47,301 bases of DNA from Sphingomonadales bacterium (GTDB taxonomy: Bacteria; Pseudomonadota; Alphaproteobacteria; Sphingomonadales; Sphingomonadaceae), in NCBI GenBank assembly GCA_027486275.1, contig JAIXPM010000004.1, forward strand, positions 1 to 47,301, read 5' to 3'. The stretch's first letter is position 1, and every line of letters starts with the position of its first letter. Positions 38,571-44,682 of this stretch are shown piece after piece. A program made the position numbers and the translations under genes. The notes beneath the pieces are model-generated. The model saw only the letters and a program-made list of their open reading frames with translations. It was not told the origin of the DNA and did not search any database.

Positions 38571-39031
38571 CAGCGCGCGCTCCTGGAAAGCGGGCGGGCG
38601 GAGCTCTTCAGCTCGCGCAGCCGCTCCTGCAGTTCGGCCATCTTTGCCTGGACGTGGCCCAATTCGGCCGCGCGGATTTCCTCACCGGAAAGCACCCGCG
38701 CGCCGCAGCGCGTGATGATGGCATCGGCGATATCCCAGCGGTTGGTGATGGCGATCAGCGCCAGCCAGCGGTGGGCGGAGATGTTGAACTCGCCGCGGCC
38801 TTCACTGGCATAGGCGTCGAGCATCGCCTTCGACACCGGCTCGCCAAGCACGGCAGACATTTCGGTGGCGATGGCCTGGCGGCTGCGCTCGTCTTCTCGC
38901 AAGGCGCGCGCCACGCTGGCCGCCACCATCGCGCCGAAGCCCGCCAGATCGCCCGCCTCGGTCGCGGCCTGGGGCACGTCGAACGAGAACGCCATCTGCA
39001 GATCGGTCAGGGCGGGCCGGCGTTTGGGCAT
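38570..39031 (-). CDS. Hypothetical early protein, 153 aa
   Basis: MPKRRPALTDLQMAFSFDVP, then GAMVAASVARALREDERSRQAIATEMSAVLGEPVSKAMLDAYASEGRGEFNISAHRWLALIAITNRWDIADAIITRCGARVLSGEEIRAAELG and a coiled-coil tail (HVQAKMAELQERLRELKSS). The middle, with 'R.qiA.eMS..lG..VSk.mLDaY.SE.re.hni...r..Ali..T......d', is a pattern I recall from small proteins next to phage transposases; it resembles a Cro/XRE-like fold. Start ATG overlaps the previous stop (TAATG); stop overlaps the transposase start. Confidence 0.7.
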   Translation of the reverse strand: MPKRRPALTDLQMAFSFDVPQAATEAGDLAGFGAMVAASVARALREDERSRQAIATEMSAVLGEPVSKAMLDAYASEGRGEFNISAHRWLALIAITNRWDIADAIITRCGARVLSGEEIRAAELGHVQAKMAELQERLRELKSSARPLSRSAR

Positions 39032-39330
39032 TAGATGCGCCACCGTCCGGCTTTGACCTCTTCGGCCAGCGCCCGACGCTCTGCGGTCGGCACGGACCAA
39101 AAACGGTCCACGAGCCGCTCCGCCAGTGACGTCTCCACCTGATAGATCGCCCGGATCACCGGCGCTGCGGCGCTTTCGCTGAGCCCGCGCCCGTGCAACC
39201 AGTCCAGATACATGATCGCGTGCGCGCCCAGCGTGCCCCAGAAGCACCGGTCGATTTCCCGCAGCGGCGCATAACTCGAGGCAGGATAAACCGGCGTGCC
39301 ATCGGCAAAGTTCAGCCCTTCGGGGATCAT
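39031..39330 (-). CDS. Hypothetical early protein, 99 aa
   Basis: MIPEGLNFADGTPVYPASSY, then APLREIDRCFWGTLGAHAIMYLDWLHGRGLSESAAAPVIRAIYQVETSLAERLVDRFWSVPTAERRALAEEVKAGRWRI. Helical, with several conserved-looking tryptophans. Coupled to ParB (ATGA) and to the next gene (TAATG). No family recognised. Part of the block of genes inserted between ner and the transposase. Confidence 0.55.
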   Translation of the reverse strand: MIPEGLNFADGTPVYPASSYAPLREIDRCFWGTLGAHAIMYLDWLHGRGLSESAAAPVIRAIYQVETSLAERLVDRFWSVPTAERRALAEEVKAGRWRI

Positions 39331-40133
39331 TCCGCGTCCTCCCCGGTGATCGTCCGCCGCAGCTCGCGCAGCTCATTGATCAACTCGCTGATCTGGTCCG
39401 GCCGCCAGGTCTTGGCCTGCGTCAGCACCTTGGCCTTTTGCTTGTCCCAGCCGTTCACCGTGCCAGGGGCAGCCAGCGCCAGCGCCTCGGCGATTGTCGG
39501 CTCTTCGGCCGTCTCGATGTGGTGCCACGCCACGGCAAACCGCTCAGCCATCAGGTCGGCCAGTCGCAGCAGCGGCATCAGCTCGTTAGCTAGGCCCTTG
39601 TCTCGAAGGACCTTCTTCTGCTCCGCCGTGTAGAACCGGTGCAGTTTCAGGTAGCGAAAGACATTCGTGCGGTGCAGCTTGAGCGCGGTCGCGGTCGCCT
39701 CGTCCCAGCGCGCACCTTGTAGCACGATGCTACAATCGTCCTCGTCGCCGGCAACGGCCTTGTGCAGCTCTGCCAGTTCAGAAACTTGCGCAGCATAATC
39801 AAAGGCATCGTGATCTGCACGCGCCCAGGCGCTCAGCACCTCTTGGCGCCGGCGCGACGCCCTGTCGGCGTCCACCAGGCGCGCATCGATCTCGGCAAGC
39901 CCGGCACTACGGCAGCCTTCGAGCCGGTGCAGGCCATCGACCAGGATATAGCGGCTCTGGCCCGGCAGCCGGGCGATGCTGATCGGGTCATACTGGCGGT
40001 CAGCTGCGATCGCAGTGCCGATCGCCGCCGCCTGACCTGCCTTCAGGGAACGCAAGCGATCAGCCGGGGTGTCGATCTGATCGACAGCGACGCGGATGAT
40101 GGGCCGGGCAGCCAGTTGTGGGAGCTCGGCCAT
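39327..40133 (-). CDS. ParB-like N-terminal domain protein
   Basis: 268 residues from the ATG at 40133, which overlaps the upstream stop (TGATG); a longer frame to 40199 is possible but would overlap the regulator by 67 bp. The N-terminus (IIRVAVDQIDTPADRLRSLKAGQAAAIGTAIAADRQYDPISIARLPGQSRYILVDGLHRLEGCRSAG) is the ParB/Srx domain with the 'DG.HRl.a.r' motif at 66-75. The middle (RWDEATATALKLHRTNVFRYLKLHRF) is an HTH. Such free ParB-like proteins in phages may be CTPases or nucleases, or may regulate transposition or plasmid-like lysogen behaviour. No parA is present. Confidence 0.8.
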   Translation of the reverse strand: MAELPQLAARPIIRVAVDQIDTPADRLRSLKAGQAAAIGTAIAADRQYDPISIARLPGQSRYILVDGLHRLEGCRSAGLAEIDARLVDADRASRRRQEVLSAWARADHDAFDYAAQVSELAELHKAVAGDEDDCSIVLQGARWDEATATALKLHRTNVFRYLKLHRFYTAEQKKVLRDKGLANELMPLLRLADLMAERFAVAWHHIETAEEPTIAEALALAAPGTVNGWDKQKAKVLTQAKTWRPDQISELINELRELRRTITGEDAE

Positions 40134-40840
40134 CAGTGCCTCGTCCTGCCGGACAGCTGTTGATCCAGCTTCGCCCAGTGTCTTTGCAGCGCGCTCCATG
40201 ATGGCGCCCGCTCTTCGCCGACCTCCAAAGCAATGCGCGCCGCCGCTTCTTGGATCGTCATGCGCCGGTGATAGGCTGCGGCCAGTTTGGCCACGGCGGG
40301 GTCGCGCTCGATATCGGAGAGCCGCTTTTTGCCCGGTCGCGTCACAATGGCGGCATGCTGCATCGCTTCCACCGCGCCGGGCGCGTTCAACCGCTCATGA
40401 TTGTCGAGATAGGCCACCAGCCGCTGCGTTTGCGCCACCAGCGCCTCGAGCGCTGCTGCCATCGGCGGAAGGGGGTTTGCGCCACCGTGGCGCAAATCCT
40501 CGCCCTGCTGGGCGAACACCAGCGCGCCGTCCTGGTAAGCGACGAACACGTCCAACACTTGTTCCTGCACATCCACCGCCTTTTCGGTGTCGGCGAGGAT
40601 GCAAACGGTCAGCGGCTGGCGACGGTTGAGCCAATATTCTGCACCGGGCCGACCGGCCCGGCCGTGAATTATTTCCACCGTGGAAATAATTCCGTGCTTC
40701 TCAAGCCTGCCCCGGTGGCGGCGGATCAGCTTGCGGACATTGATCGGTCGATCGAAGCCCAGCCGCTCACCCAGATCGATGTCGCGCACGCGCGGTTCAC
40801 CGGCCACGACCTTCAGGTCGCGGATCGTCAACGCACCCAT
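40133..40840 (-). CDS. Phage regulatory protein, Rha/antirepressor-like
   Basis: 235 residues. The first 115 (MGALTIRDLKVVAGEPRVRDIDLGERLGFDRPINVRKLIRRHRGRLEKHGI..., AEYWLNRRQPLTVCILADTEKAVDVQEQVLDVFVAYQDG) resemble the N-terminal domain of phage Rha/antirepressor-type proteins: 'v...g.prv.d.dlg..Lgf.rp..irklI.r......' and 'eyyLn..Q......s.t..a..v...vi..f.ay..G'. The C-terminus (MTIQEAAARIALEVG) is a HTH-like tail. The ATG at 40840 follows the ner stop by 2 bp and has GGAGG 10 bases ahead; a TTG at 40846 is the alternative. It holds a 27-bp perfect palindrome in its coding sequence. It probably controls the lysis-lysogeny switch. Confidence 0.65.
   Translation of the reverse strand: MGALTIRDLKVVAGEPRVRDIDLGERLGFDRPINVRKLIRRHRGRLEKHGIISTVEIIHGRAGRPGAEYWLNRRQPLTVCILADTEKAVDVQEQVLDVFVAYQDGALVFAQQGEDLRHGGANPLPPMAAALEALVAQTQRLVAYLDNHERLNAPGAVEAMQHAAIVTRPGKKRLSDIERDPAVAKLAAAYHRRMTIQEAAARIALEVGEERAPSWSALQRHWAKLDQQLSGRTRH
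40666..40692. promoter_or_regulatory. Perfect 27-bp palindrome inside the Rha-like gene (possible operator)
   Basis: Arms of 13 bp (GAATTATTTCCAC and GTGGAAATAATTC) flank one central base. It is AT-rich in a GC-rich gene. A second dyad, CCGGGCC/GGCCCGG (40644..40650 and 40655..40661), lies 4 bp away. It is a likely binding site for a dimeric regulator, either the repressor, Ner, or this protein itself. Confidence 0.5.
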
Positions 40841-40842
40841 GT

Positions 40843-41109
40843 TCAAGCCGCCTCCCGATTTAGACGATGCGCGCCACGGCGCGTTGGGTTAGAAGTCGAA
40901 AATTCCGATGGCTTGGGGAGCACTGTGGCCCGTTCCAACACCATGACAGCGTCCAGAGCTTCGCCGATCCGCGCGCTCGTCGCTCCGCGCAGCACCGCCG
41001 AAACGCTTTTCGGCGGAAAGCCATGCTCACTCTCGAATTTTGTCAATGAACCGAAGCGCTTGCGGATAGCCGCCTTGATGTCTTCGGAATGGTATGATCG
41101 AAAGCTCAT
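40843..41109 (-). CDS. ner: Ner-like early regulator
   Basis: 88 residues: MSFRSYHSEDIKAAIRKRFG followed by SLTKFESEHGFPPKSVSAVLRG and GEALDAVMVL. 'H..DI.aair.r.gsl......g.....s...al' is the Ner/SfsB (HTH_35) layout. In Mu, Ner binds between the repressor and early promoters, lowering both, during lytic growth. Here it lies divergent to the repressor with start codons 3 bp apart. The C-terminal 30 residues are polar and probably flexible. Confidence 0.8.
   Translation of the reverse strand: MSFRSYHSEDIKAAIRKRFGSLTKFESEHGFPPKSVSAVLRGATSARIGEALDAVMVLERATVLPKPSEFSTSNPTRRGAHRLNREAA
41093..41098 (+). promoter_or_regulatory. Candidate -10 of repressor promoter inside ner
   Basis: TATGAT ends 14 bp before the repressor GTG (41113), so transcription would start near 41105 and leave a leader of about 8 bases, nearly leaderless like lambda cI from PRM. 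No ribosome site is seen before the GTG, which fits. The -35 is poor. Confidence 0.35.
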
Positions 41110-41112
41110 GTC

Positions 41113-41793
41113 GTGCCCGCCGAACTAAAGTCGTTACAGGACGACAATAAGCCGGCTAAGGCGACCGCTGCAAGCGAAAAGTCGCGTTCGCCGTGGGGCG
41201 AGCGCATTGAGATGGTGTTGGCCGGAAAACCTCAAAAGTGGCTGGTCGATGCCAGCGGCTTGAGCAAATCGGTCATCTCCGACGCAATAAATGGCGCGAT
41301 GCCGAAGACAGAGATTGCCATACGGATAGCGCAAGCTCTTGATGTTTCGGTAGAATGGCTGATAACCGGGCAGGATCGTCGGCCGCGCGGATTGCTTCGC
41401 AGCGCTGATGATGCCGAGTGGGTCGATCTGCCCCGCTATGACCTGCATGCATTCACCGATCACGCGAAGCCTGATCCGATCGATGTCATTCCGATCCGCC
41501 GCGACTGGCTTTACAGCCACGTACGCCGCTCCAAGAACCTGTGGCTGGCTGAGCTGCCGACCAGCAAATGGCCCAAACTTGGCCTGCAGGGCGATCTAAT
41601 GCTCTGTGAAGACACCCAAAATTGGGATGCACAGGGATATTATCTTTGGTTCCACGATGGCGTGCCCATCGTTCGCAGCTTCCCGGAAGACAAGGAACCG
41701 CCGCCACCTGGAGCATGGGCGCCCGATGAAGATGGTCCCAGCCAGCGCATCGCCGCCCGAATCCTCGGCACCTTCGGCCTTAAGCCCGCCTAA
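41113..41793 (+). CDS. Phage repressor (HTH plus S24-like C-terminal domain)
   Basis: 226 residues from GTG 41113. Residues 28-86 are an XRE/HTH_3 domain (WGERIEMVLAGKPQKWLVDASGLSKSVISDAINGAMPKTEIAIRIAQALDVSVEWLITG). The C-terminal half has the S24/LexA-like layout: SKWPKLGLQGDLMLCED with Ser151 in the place of the nucleophile and 'GD.m' after it, then GYYLWFHDGVPIVRSF. Where active S24 proteins have the catalytic Lys, this has Arg188 (PIVRSF), so self-cleavage may be impaired. It would hold the prophage by shutting the early promoter. The 27-residue N-terminal extension is polar. Followed by palindromes and a terminator. Confidence 0.85.
   Translation: MPAELKSLQDDNKPAKATAASEKSRSPWGERIEMVLAGKPQKWLVDASGLSKSVISDAINGAMPKTEIAIRIAQALDVSVEWLITGQDRRPRGLLRSADDAEWVDLPRYDLHAFTDHAKPDPIDVIPIRRDWLYSHVRRSKNLWLAELPTSKWPKLGLQGDLMLCEDTQNWDAQGYYLWFHDGVPIVRSFPEDKEPPPPGAWAPDEDGPSQRIAARILGTFGLKPA
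41144..41173 (-). promoter_or_regulatory. Candidate early promoter for ner operon
   Basis: On the minus strand TTGCAG (41168..41173) and TATTGT (41144..41149) are 18 bp apart, with the ner ATG 35 bp downstream. It lies inside the repressor coding sequence, as it must given the 3-bp gap. The match to consensus is moderate and this is tentative. Confidence 0.3.
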
Positions 41794-41795
41794 AT

Positions 41796-41831
41796 CGTGT
41801 CCGCCAGGACACGGTGTCGCCCTTGCGACAC
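41796..41831. promoter_or_regulatory. Two adjacent short palindromes after the repressor gene
   Basis: CGTGTCC-GCCA-GGACACG (41796..41813) and GTGTCGC-CCTT-GCGACAC (41814..41831) abut. The stop codon of the repressor is just ahead. Both have 7-bp arms and a 4-base loop and share the half-site GTGTC. They are possibly operators for a dimeric regulator or simply RNA hairpins. Confidence 0.4.
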
Positions 41832-41862
41832 AGGCCCACTTCCGGTTAGGCATGTGACGACA

Positions 41863-41888
41863 GGCCTATGCAGGCTTAGGCCGTTTTT
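41863..41888 (+). terminator. Intrinsic terminator of the repressor gene
   Basis: GGCCTA (41863..41868) pairs with TAGGCC (41877..41882) round an 8-base loop and is followed by GTTTTT (41883..41888), an intrinsic terminator on the plus strand. Confidence 0.55.
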
Positions 41889-41983
41889 CCCCGTATTTTC
41901 AGATGGTTCAGCTTGCTGGCTAAGCTATTCCAAACTGGGCCGCCTTGGGTCCCACTTCCGCATGGCCGCGCTGGCGTCCCTGG

Positions 41984-42009
41984 CCGCTCTCAGAGCCCTC
42001 CCAGAGCCG
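41984..42009 (-). repeat. Inner inverted end repeat, right copy
   Basis: Reverse complement of 41984..42009 (CGGCTCTGGGAGGGCTCTGA...) matches 1403..1428 at 21 of 26 positions. It is 225 bp from this terminus. Confidence 0.5.
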
Positions 42010-42059
42010 ACTTCACCATGGATAAGAGGCCGATCAGAGGTCGGCCGCACCAAACCCTT

Positions 42060-42079
42060 GACTCCAATCACTCTTGTCC
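42060..42079 (-). repeat. Transposase-type site, inner copy at early end
   Basis: GACTCCAATCACTCTTGTCC, identical to 42208..42227 over 20 bp and inverted relative to the late-end sites. Distance between copies is 148 bp, a spacing like that between L1 and L2/L3 in Mu, where HU bends the DNA. Confidence 0.75.
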
Positions 42080-42207
42080 GTCTGGTATCTAAATGCGCCA
42101 CGACTCTAGACAGACCAACCGCAAGCTCAGGCGCCCGACACCGCCGCTAAGTGCCTAGAATTGCGCTATGTTACCCACGGATATGCGGATCAACCCGGCA
42201 ATACCCG

Positions 42208-42227
42208 GACTCCAATCACTCTTGTCC
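42208..42227 (-). repeat. Transposase-type site, outermost copy at early end
   Basis: GACTCCAATCACTCTTGTCC ends exactly 7 bp from the phage terminus (42234), the same offset as 1289..1308 at the other end. The terminus read inward is TGTAAGG then GGACAAGA; the other end reads TGAAGCG then GGCCAAGA. Confidence 0.8.
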
Positions 42228-42234
42228 CCTTACA

Positions 42235-42410
42235 GTGGTCTCGCCGGCGCCGCAGCCGATATCGAGCACCAGTTCGCCGGGTTGCGGGTTGGCGGCGGCC
42301 AGCAGGGCGGCGGTGACAGGGGTGAGCGCCAGGTCCATGCGTTCCTGCATCTGCACCCAGATGTCGCCAACCTTGCCGTTCCAATAATCGATCTGTTCGG
42401 CGTTGCTCAT
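42235..42410 (-). pseudogene. SAM-dependent methyltransferase, N-terminal fragment cut off by prophage
   Basis: Encodes MSNAEQIDYWNGKVGDIWVQ through LVLDIGCGAGETT, ending at the phage junction. This has the 'N..q...Wn...G..W' start typical of UbiE-like class I methyltransferases and the SAM motif I. The other 658 bp are at 619..1276. Its right-hand copy of the target duplication is 42235..42239. The frame continues a few residues into the phage (VRGQE) and stops. The product would be a 63-residue stub without activity. Confidence 0.92.
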
Positions 42411-42516
42411 CGCGGCCGGGCCCCTGCTTGCTGCTGTGATTCGGATGTGACGGCAGTTGCGCTTGCGGTCAATCGGCCGCGCTTGACGGGGTGCCGCGGC
42501 AGATTAGCGTTGCATC

Positions 42517-43428
42517 ATGCGTGCACTTCTCTGCCTCCTCTCGATCATGTCGGCCAGCGCCGCACTGGCCCAGCCCTTGCCGGCTGACACCATGACCGTC
42601 ACGGCCGAACGGCTGAACCGCGGCGCACTGCGAGCACAAGCGTCGAAGTTCATGCGAACGGCATTGGCAGATACAAGAAACGGCCAGAATGCGCGCTGGT
42701 TCACGCCGCTGTGCCCGGTCGCGCTGGGCGTCGAGGACAAGGTGGGTCGGCTCTTCACCAGTCGGATTGCCGATGTGGCCCGCCATGTCGGGCTGAAGCT
42801 GGTGGGCGGGGATTGTGATCCCAATGTCGCTGTGGTCTTCACCCGTGATGCGCGCACGCTGGTGAAGACGGTGAACCGCCGGCAGAATGGCGCCCTCGAT
42901 GCGCTGCCCGGGCCGGAACGGGCGTTGCTGAAATCGCCAACGCTGCCGGTGCGCTGGTGGCATTTCACGGCGCCGGAAAGCGGCGATGGCAAGCCATTCA
43001 GCCCCGGTCCGCTGGGCCTGGGTGCCAGCGCCAACGTTCTTCCGGGCGAGATCACCTACAACAACAATGCCCGTGCCTCGCGGCTCGGCCTGCCATCACG
43101 CGTGGGGATCACCGGGGCCGTGATCGTGGTGGACATTGATCGCATCGGCGCGGTGTCGATGGCGGCGCTCACCGATTATGTCGCGCTGGTGGCGTTGTCG
43201 CGGTTGCGGATGAGTGTCAGGGAACGGCCAGAAGGGAGTATCATGGCGCTGTTCGATCCCGGCGCACCGCGCTTTGACGGGCTCACCGATCAGGACGAAC
43301 GCTTCATCGAGGCCATGTACGGCAGCCCCGCCACGGTGGAGGGCTGGCGTCAGCGGGCAGACATGGCGGGCCGCATGGCAGATGCCGCCCCGGAGCCTGC
43401 AAAGATCAAGGCCACGCCGCCCCAATGA
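42517..43428 (+). CDS. Secreted hypothetical protein, 303 aa
   Basis: A signal peptide is visible: MRALLCLLSIMSASAALAQ. The mature part includes WFTPLCPVALGVEDKVGRLFTSRIADVARHVGLKLVGGDCDPNVAVVFTRDARTLVKTVNRR, WWHFTAP and DQDERFIEAMY. I recall similar exported proteins of unknown function in sphingomonads. No catalytic motif recognised. Divergent from the methyltransferase N-terminus, on the host side of the prophage, and convergent with recA across a bidirectional terminator. No Shine-Dalgarno is seen before the ATG, so translation may be leaderless. Confidence 0.75.
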   Translation: MRALLCLLSIMSASAALAQPLPADTMTVTAERLNRGALRAQASKFMRTALADTRNGQNARWFTPLCPVALGVEDKVGRLFTSRIADVARHVGLKLVGGDCDPNVAVVFTRDARTLVKTVNRRQNGALDALPGPERALLKSPTLPVRWWHFTAPESGDGKPFSPGPLGLGASANVLPGEITYNNNARASRLGLPSRVGITGAVIVVDIDRIGAVSMAALTDYVALVALSRLRMSVRERPEGSIMALFDPGAPRFDGLTDQDERFIEAMYGSPATVEGWRQRADMAGRMADAAPEPAKIKATPPQ

Positions 43429-43446
43429 CCGGCCAGTAACGAAAAA

Positions 43447-43472
43447 GGGGCGGCCATTTGACTGGCCACCCC
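43447..43472. terminator. Bidirectional terminator between 303-aa gene and recA
   Basis: GGGG-c-GGCCA (43447..43456) pairs with TGGCC-a-CCCC (43463..43472), flanked by AAAAA on one side and TTCTTT on the other, so it works on both strands. It serves the convergent genes ending at 43428 and 43499. Confidence 0.8.
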
Positions 43473-43498
43473 TTCTTTCTGAGAACCAAGCCCAAACC

Positions 43499-44572
43499 TT
43501 ACATCTCGTCGTCGCCGGCGTCGTCGTCCGCCGACGGGCCAACCAGCAGCGCCTCGGAAATGCCGGCCGCGTTGTCACGGATGATCTTCTCGATCTTGGC
43601 CGTGGTTTCCGGGTTTTCCTTCAGATATTTCTTTGCGTTCTCACGGCCCTGACCGATGCGAATGCTGTCATGGCTGAACCAGGCGCCGGACTTTTCAATC
43701 ACACCAGCCTTGACGCCCAGATCGAGAATCTCGCCGATCTTGGAGATGCCCTCGCCATACATGATGTCGAATTCGACCTGCTTGAACGGCGGCGCAACCT
43801 TGTTCTTCACCACCTTCACCTTGGTGGTATTGCCCACGATATCGTCGCGGTCCTTGATCTGGCCGGTGCGGCGGATGTCGAGACGGACGGAGGCATAGAA
43901 TTTCAGCGCGTTGCCACCAGTGGTGGTTTCCGGGTTGCCGTACATCACGCCAATCTTCATGCGCAGCTGGTTGATGAAGATGACGAGGCAGCGCGAGCGG
44001 CTGATCGAGCCGGTGAGCTTGCGCAAGCTCTGGCTCATCAGGCGGGCCTGCAGGCCGACATGGCTATCGCCCATTTCGCCTTCGATTTCGGCACGCGGAA
44101 CCAGCGCAGCAACCGAATCGATCACCAGCACATCGATGGCGTTGGAACGCACCAGCGTGTCGACGATCTCCAGCGCCTGTTCACCAGTATCGGGCTGCGA
44201 GACGATCAGTTCATCGATGTTGACGCCCAGCTTCTTGGCATAGACCGGATCGAGCGCATGTTCGGCATCAACAAAGGCCGCGGTGCCGCCGTTCTTCTGC
44301 GCTTCAGCAATGGCATGCAGCGCCAGCGTCGTCTTGCCCGAGCTTTCCGGGCCATAGATTTCCACGACACGGCCGCGCGGCAAGCCGCCGATGCCGAGCG
44401 CGATATCAAGGCCGAGCGAACCGGTGGAGATCGCCTCCACCTCCATCGCGTCGCGCTGGCCCAGTTTCATCACCGAGCCCTTGCCGAACGCACGGTCAAT
44501 CTGGGCCAGGGCCGCTTCGAGTGCTTTTTGCCGATCCATTCCCGATTCCACCACTTTTAGAGCAGATGCCAT
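43499..44572 (-). CDS. recA: RecA recombinase
   Basis: 357 residues, from [20 protein letters not shown] (ATG 44572) to DDDAGDDEM. Drives homologous recombination and LexA self-cleavage in the SOS response. Canonical features: [11 protein letters not shown], Walker [72 protein letters not shown], and [35 protein letters not shown]. The acidic C-terminus is typical. The SOS box at 44645..44659 lies 72 bp upstream. Sphingomonad-like sequence. Chromosomal and intact. Confidence 0.98.
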   Translation of the reverse strand: MASALKVVESGMDRQKALEAALAQIDRAFGKGSVMKLGQRDAMEVEAISTGSLGLDIALGIGGLPRGRVVEIYGPESSGKTTLALHAIAEAQKNGGTAAFVDAEHALDPVYAKKLGVNIDELIVSQPDTGEQALEIVDTLVRSNAIDVLVIDSVAALVPRAEIEGEMGDSHVGLQARLMSQSLRKLTGSISRSRCLVIFINQLRMKIGVMYGNPETTTGGNALKFYASVRLDIRRTGQIKDRDDIVGNTTKVKVVKNKVAPPFKQVEFDIMYGEGISKIGEILDLGVKAGVIEKSGAWFSHDSIRIGQGRENAKKYLKENPETTAKIEKIIRDNAAGISEALLVGPSADDDAGDDEM

Positions 44573-44644
44573 GACCCGATCCCTTCCCTGAAGCCGCGAT
44601 CCAAATTCGTCAACGGCTTTTGATGTACACCAATTGTTCCCGGA

Positions 44645-44659
44645 GAACAAGAAGAGAAC
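44645..44659 (-). promoter_or_regulatory. SOS box of recA (GTTC-N7-GTTC)
   Basis: Minus strand GTTCTCTTCTTGTTC, the direct-repeat LexA operator known from alphaproteobacteria, in the 110-bp gap between the kinase gene and recA. It overlaps a TTGTTC/TACATC promoter candidate (17-bp spacing), so LexA would block recA transcription. Confidence 0.8.
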
Positions 44660-44682
44660 GGAAGGCGGAAATATTTGTCCAG

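Larger units (their letters stand above)
1282..42234. mobile_element. Mu-like transposable prophage, apparently complete, 40,953 bp
   Basis: The ends are 5'-TG and CA-3', flanked by a GTGGT target duplication inside a split methyltransferase gene. The content covers a full Mu-type programme: repressor, Ner, transposase A, ATPase B, Gam, GemA, Mor, endolysin, holin, spanins, DUF2730, DUF3486, terminase, portal, MuF, protease with scaffold, major head protein, and a tail module with tube, chaperone pair and tape measure. No sheath protein was seen, so a long non-contractile tail as in B3/D3112-type phages is inferred. The early end is at the right of the window. I found no frameshift or stop in the essential genes, so the prophage may be inducible. 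Confidence 0.95.
41794..42234. other. Noncoding early end of the prophage (attachment/operator region)
   Basis: A 440-bp stretch with no supported gene. Contents in order: paired palindromes 41796..41831, the repressor terminator 41863..41888, the inner inverted end repeat 41984..42009, and a GGCCGA/TCGGCC dyad 42028..42046. Two identical 20-bp transposase-type sites follow at 42060..42079 and 42208..42227, then the terminal CTTACA. Between 42080 and 42200 I see nothing recognisable. In Mu this end holds transposase sites L1-L3 and further in the operators. Confidence 0.65.

Noticed and set aside
36786..38813. Long plus-strand open frame of 675 codons opposite the transposase
   Set aside because: It is a mirror frame of the transposase gene in GC-rich DNA; the encoded sequence is low-complexity His/Gly/Arg-rich without any domain.
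41797..42150. 117-codon plus-strand frame at the early phage end
   Set aside because: It covers palindromes, terminator and transposase sites and has no ribosome site or domain; noncoding end DNA.
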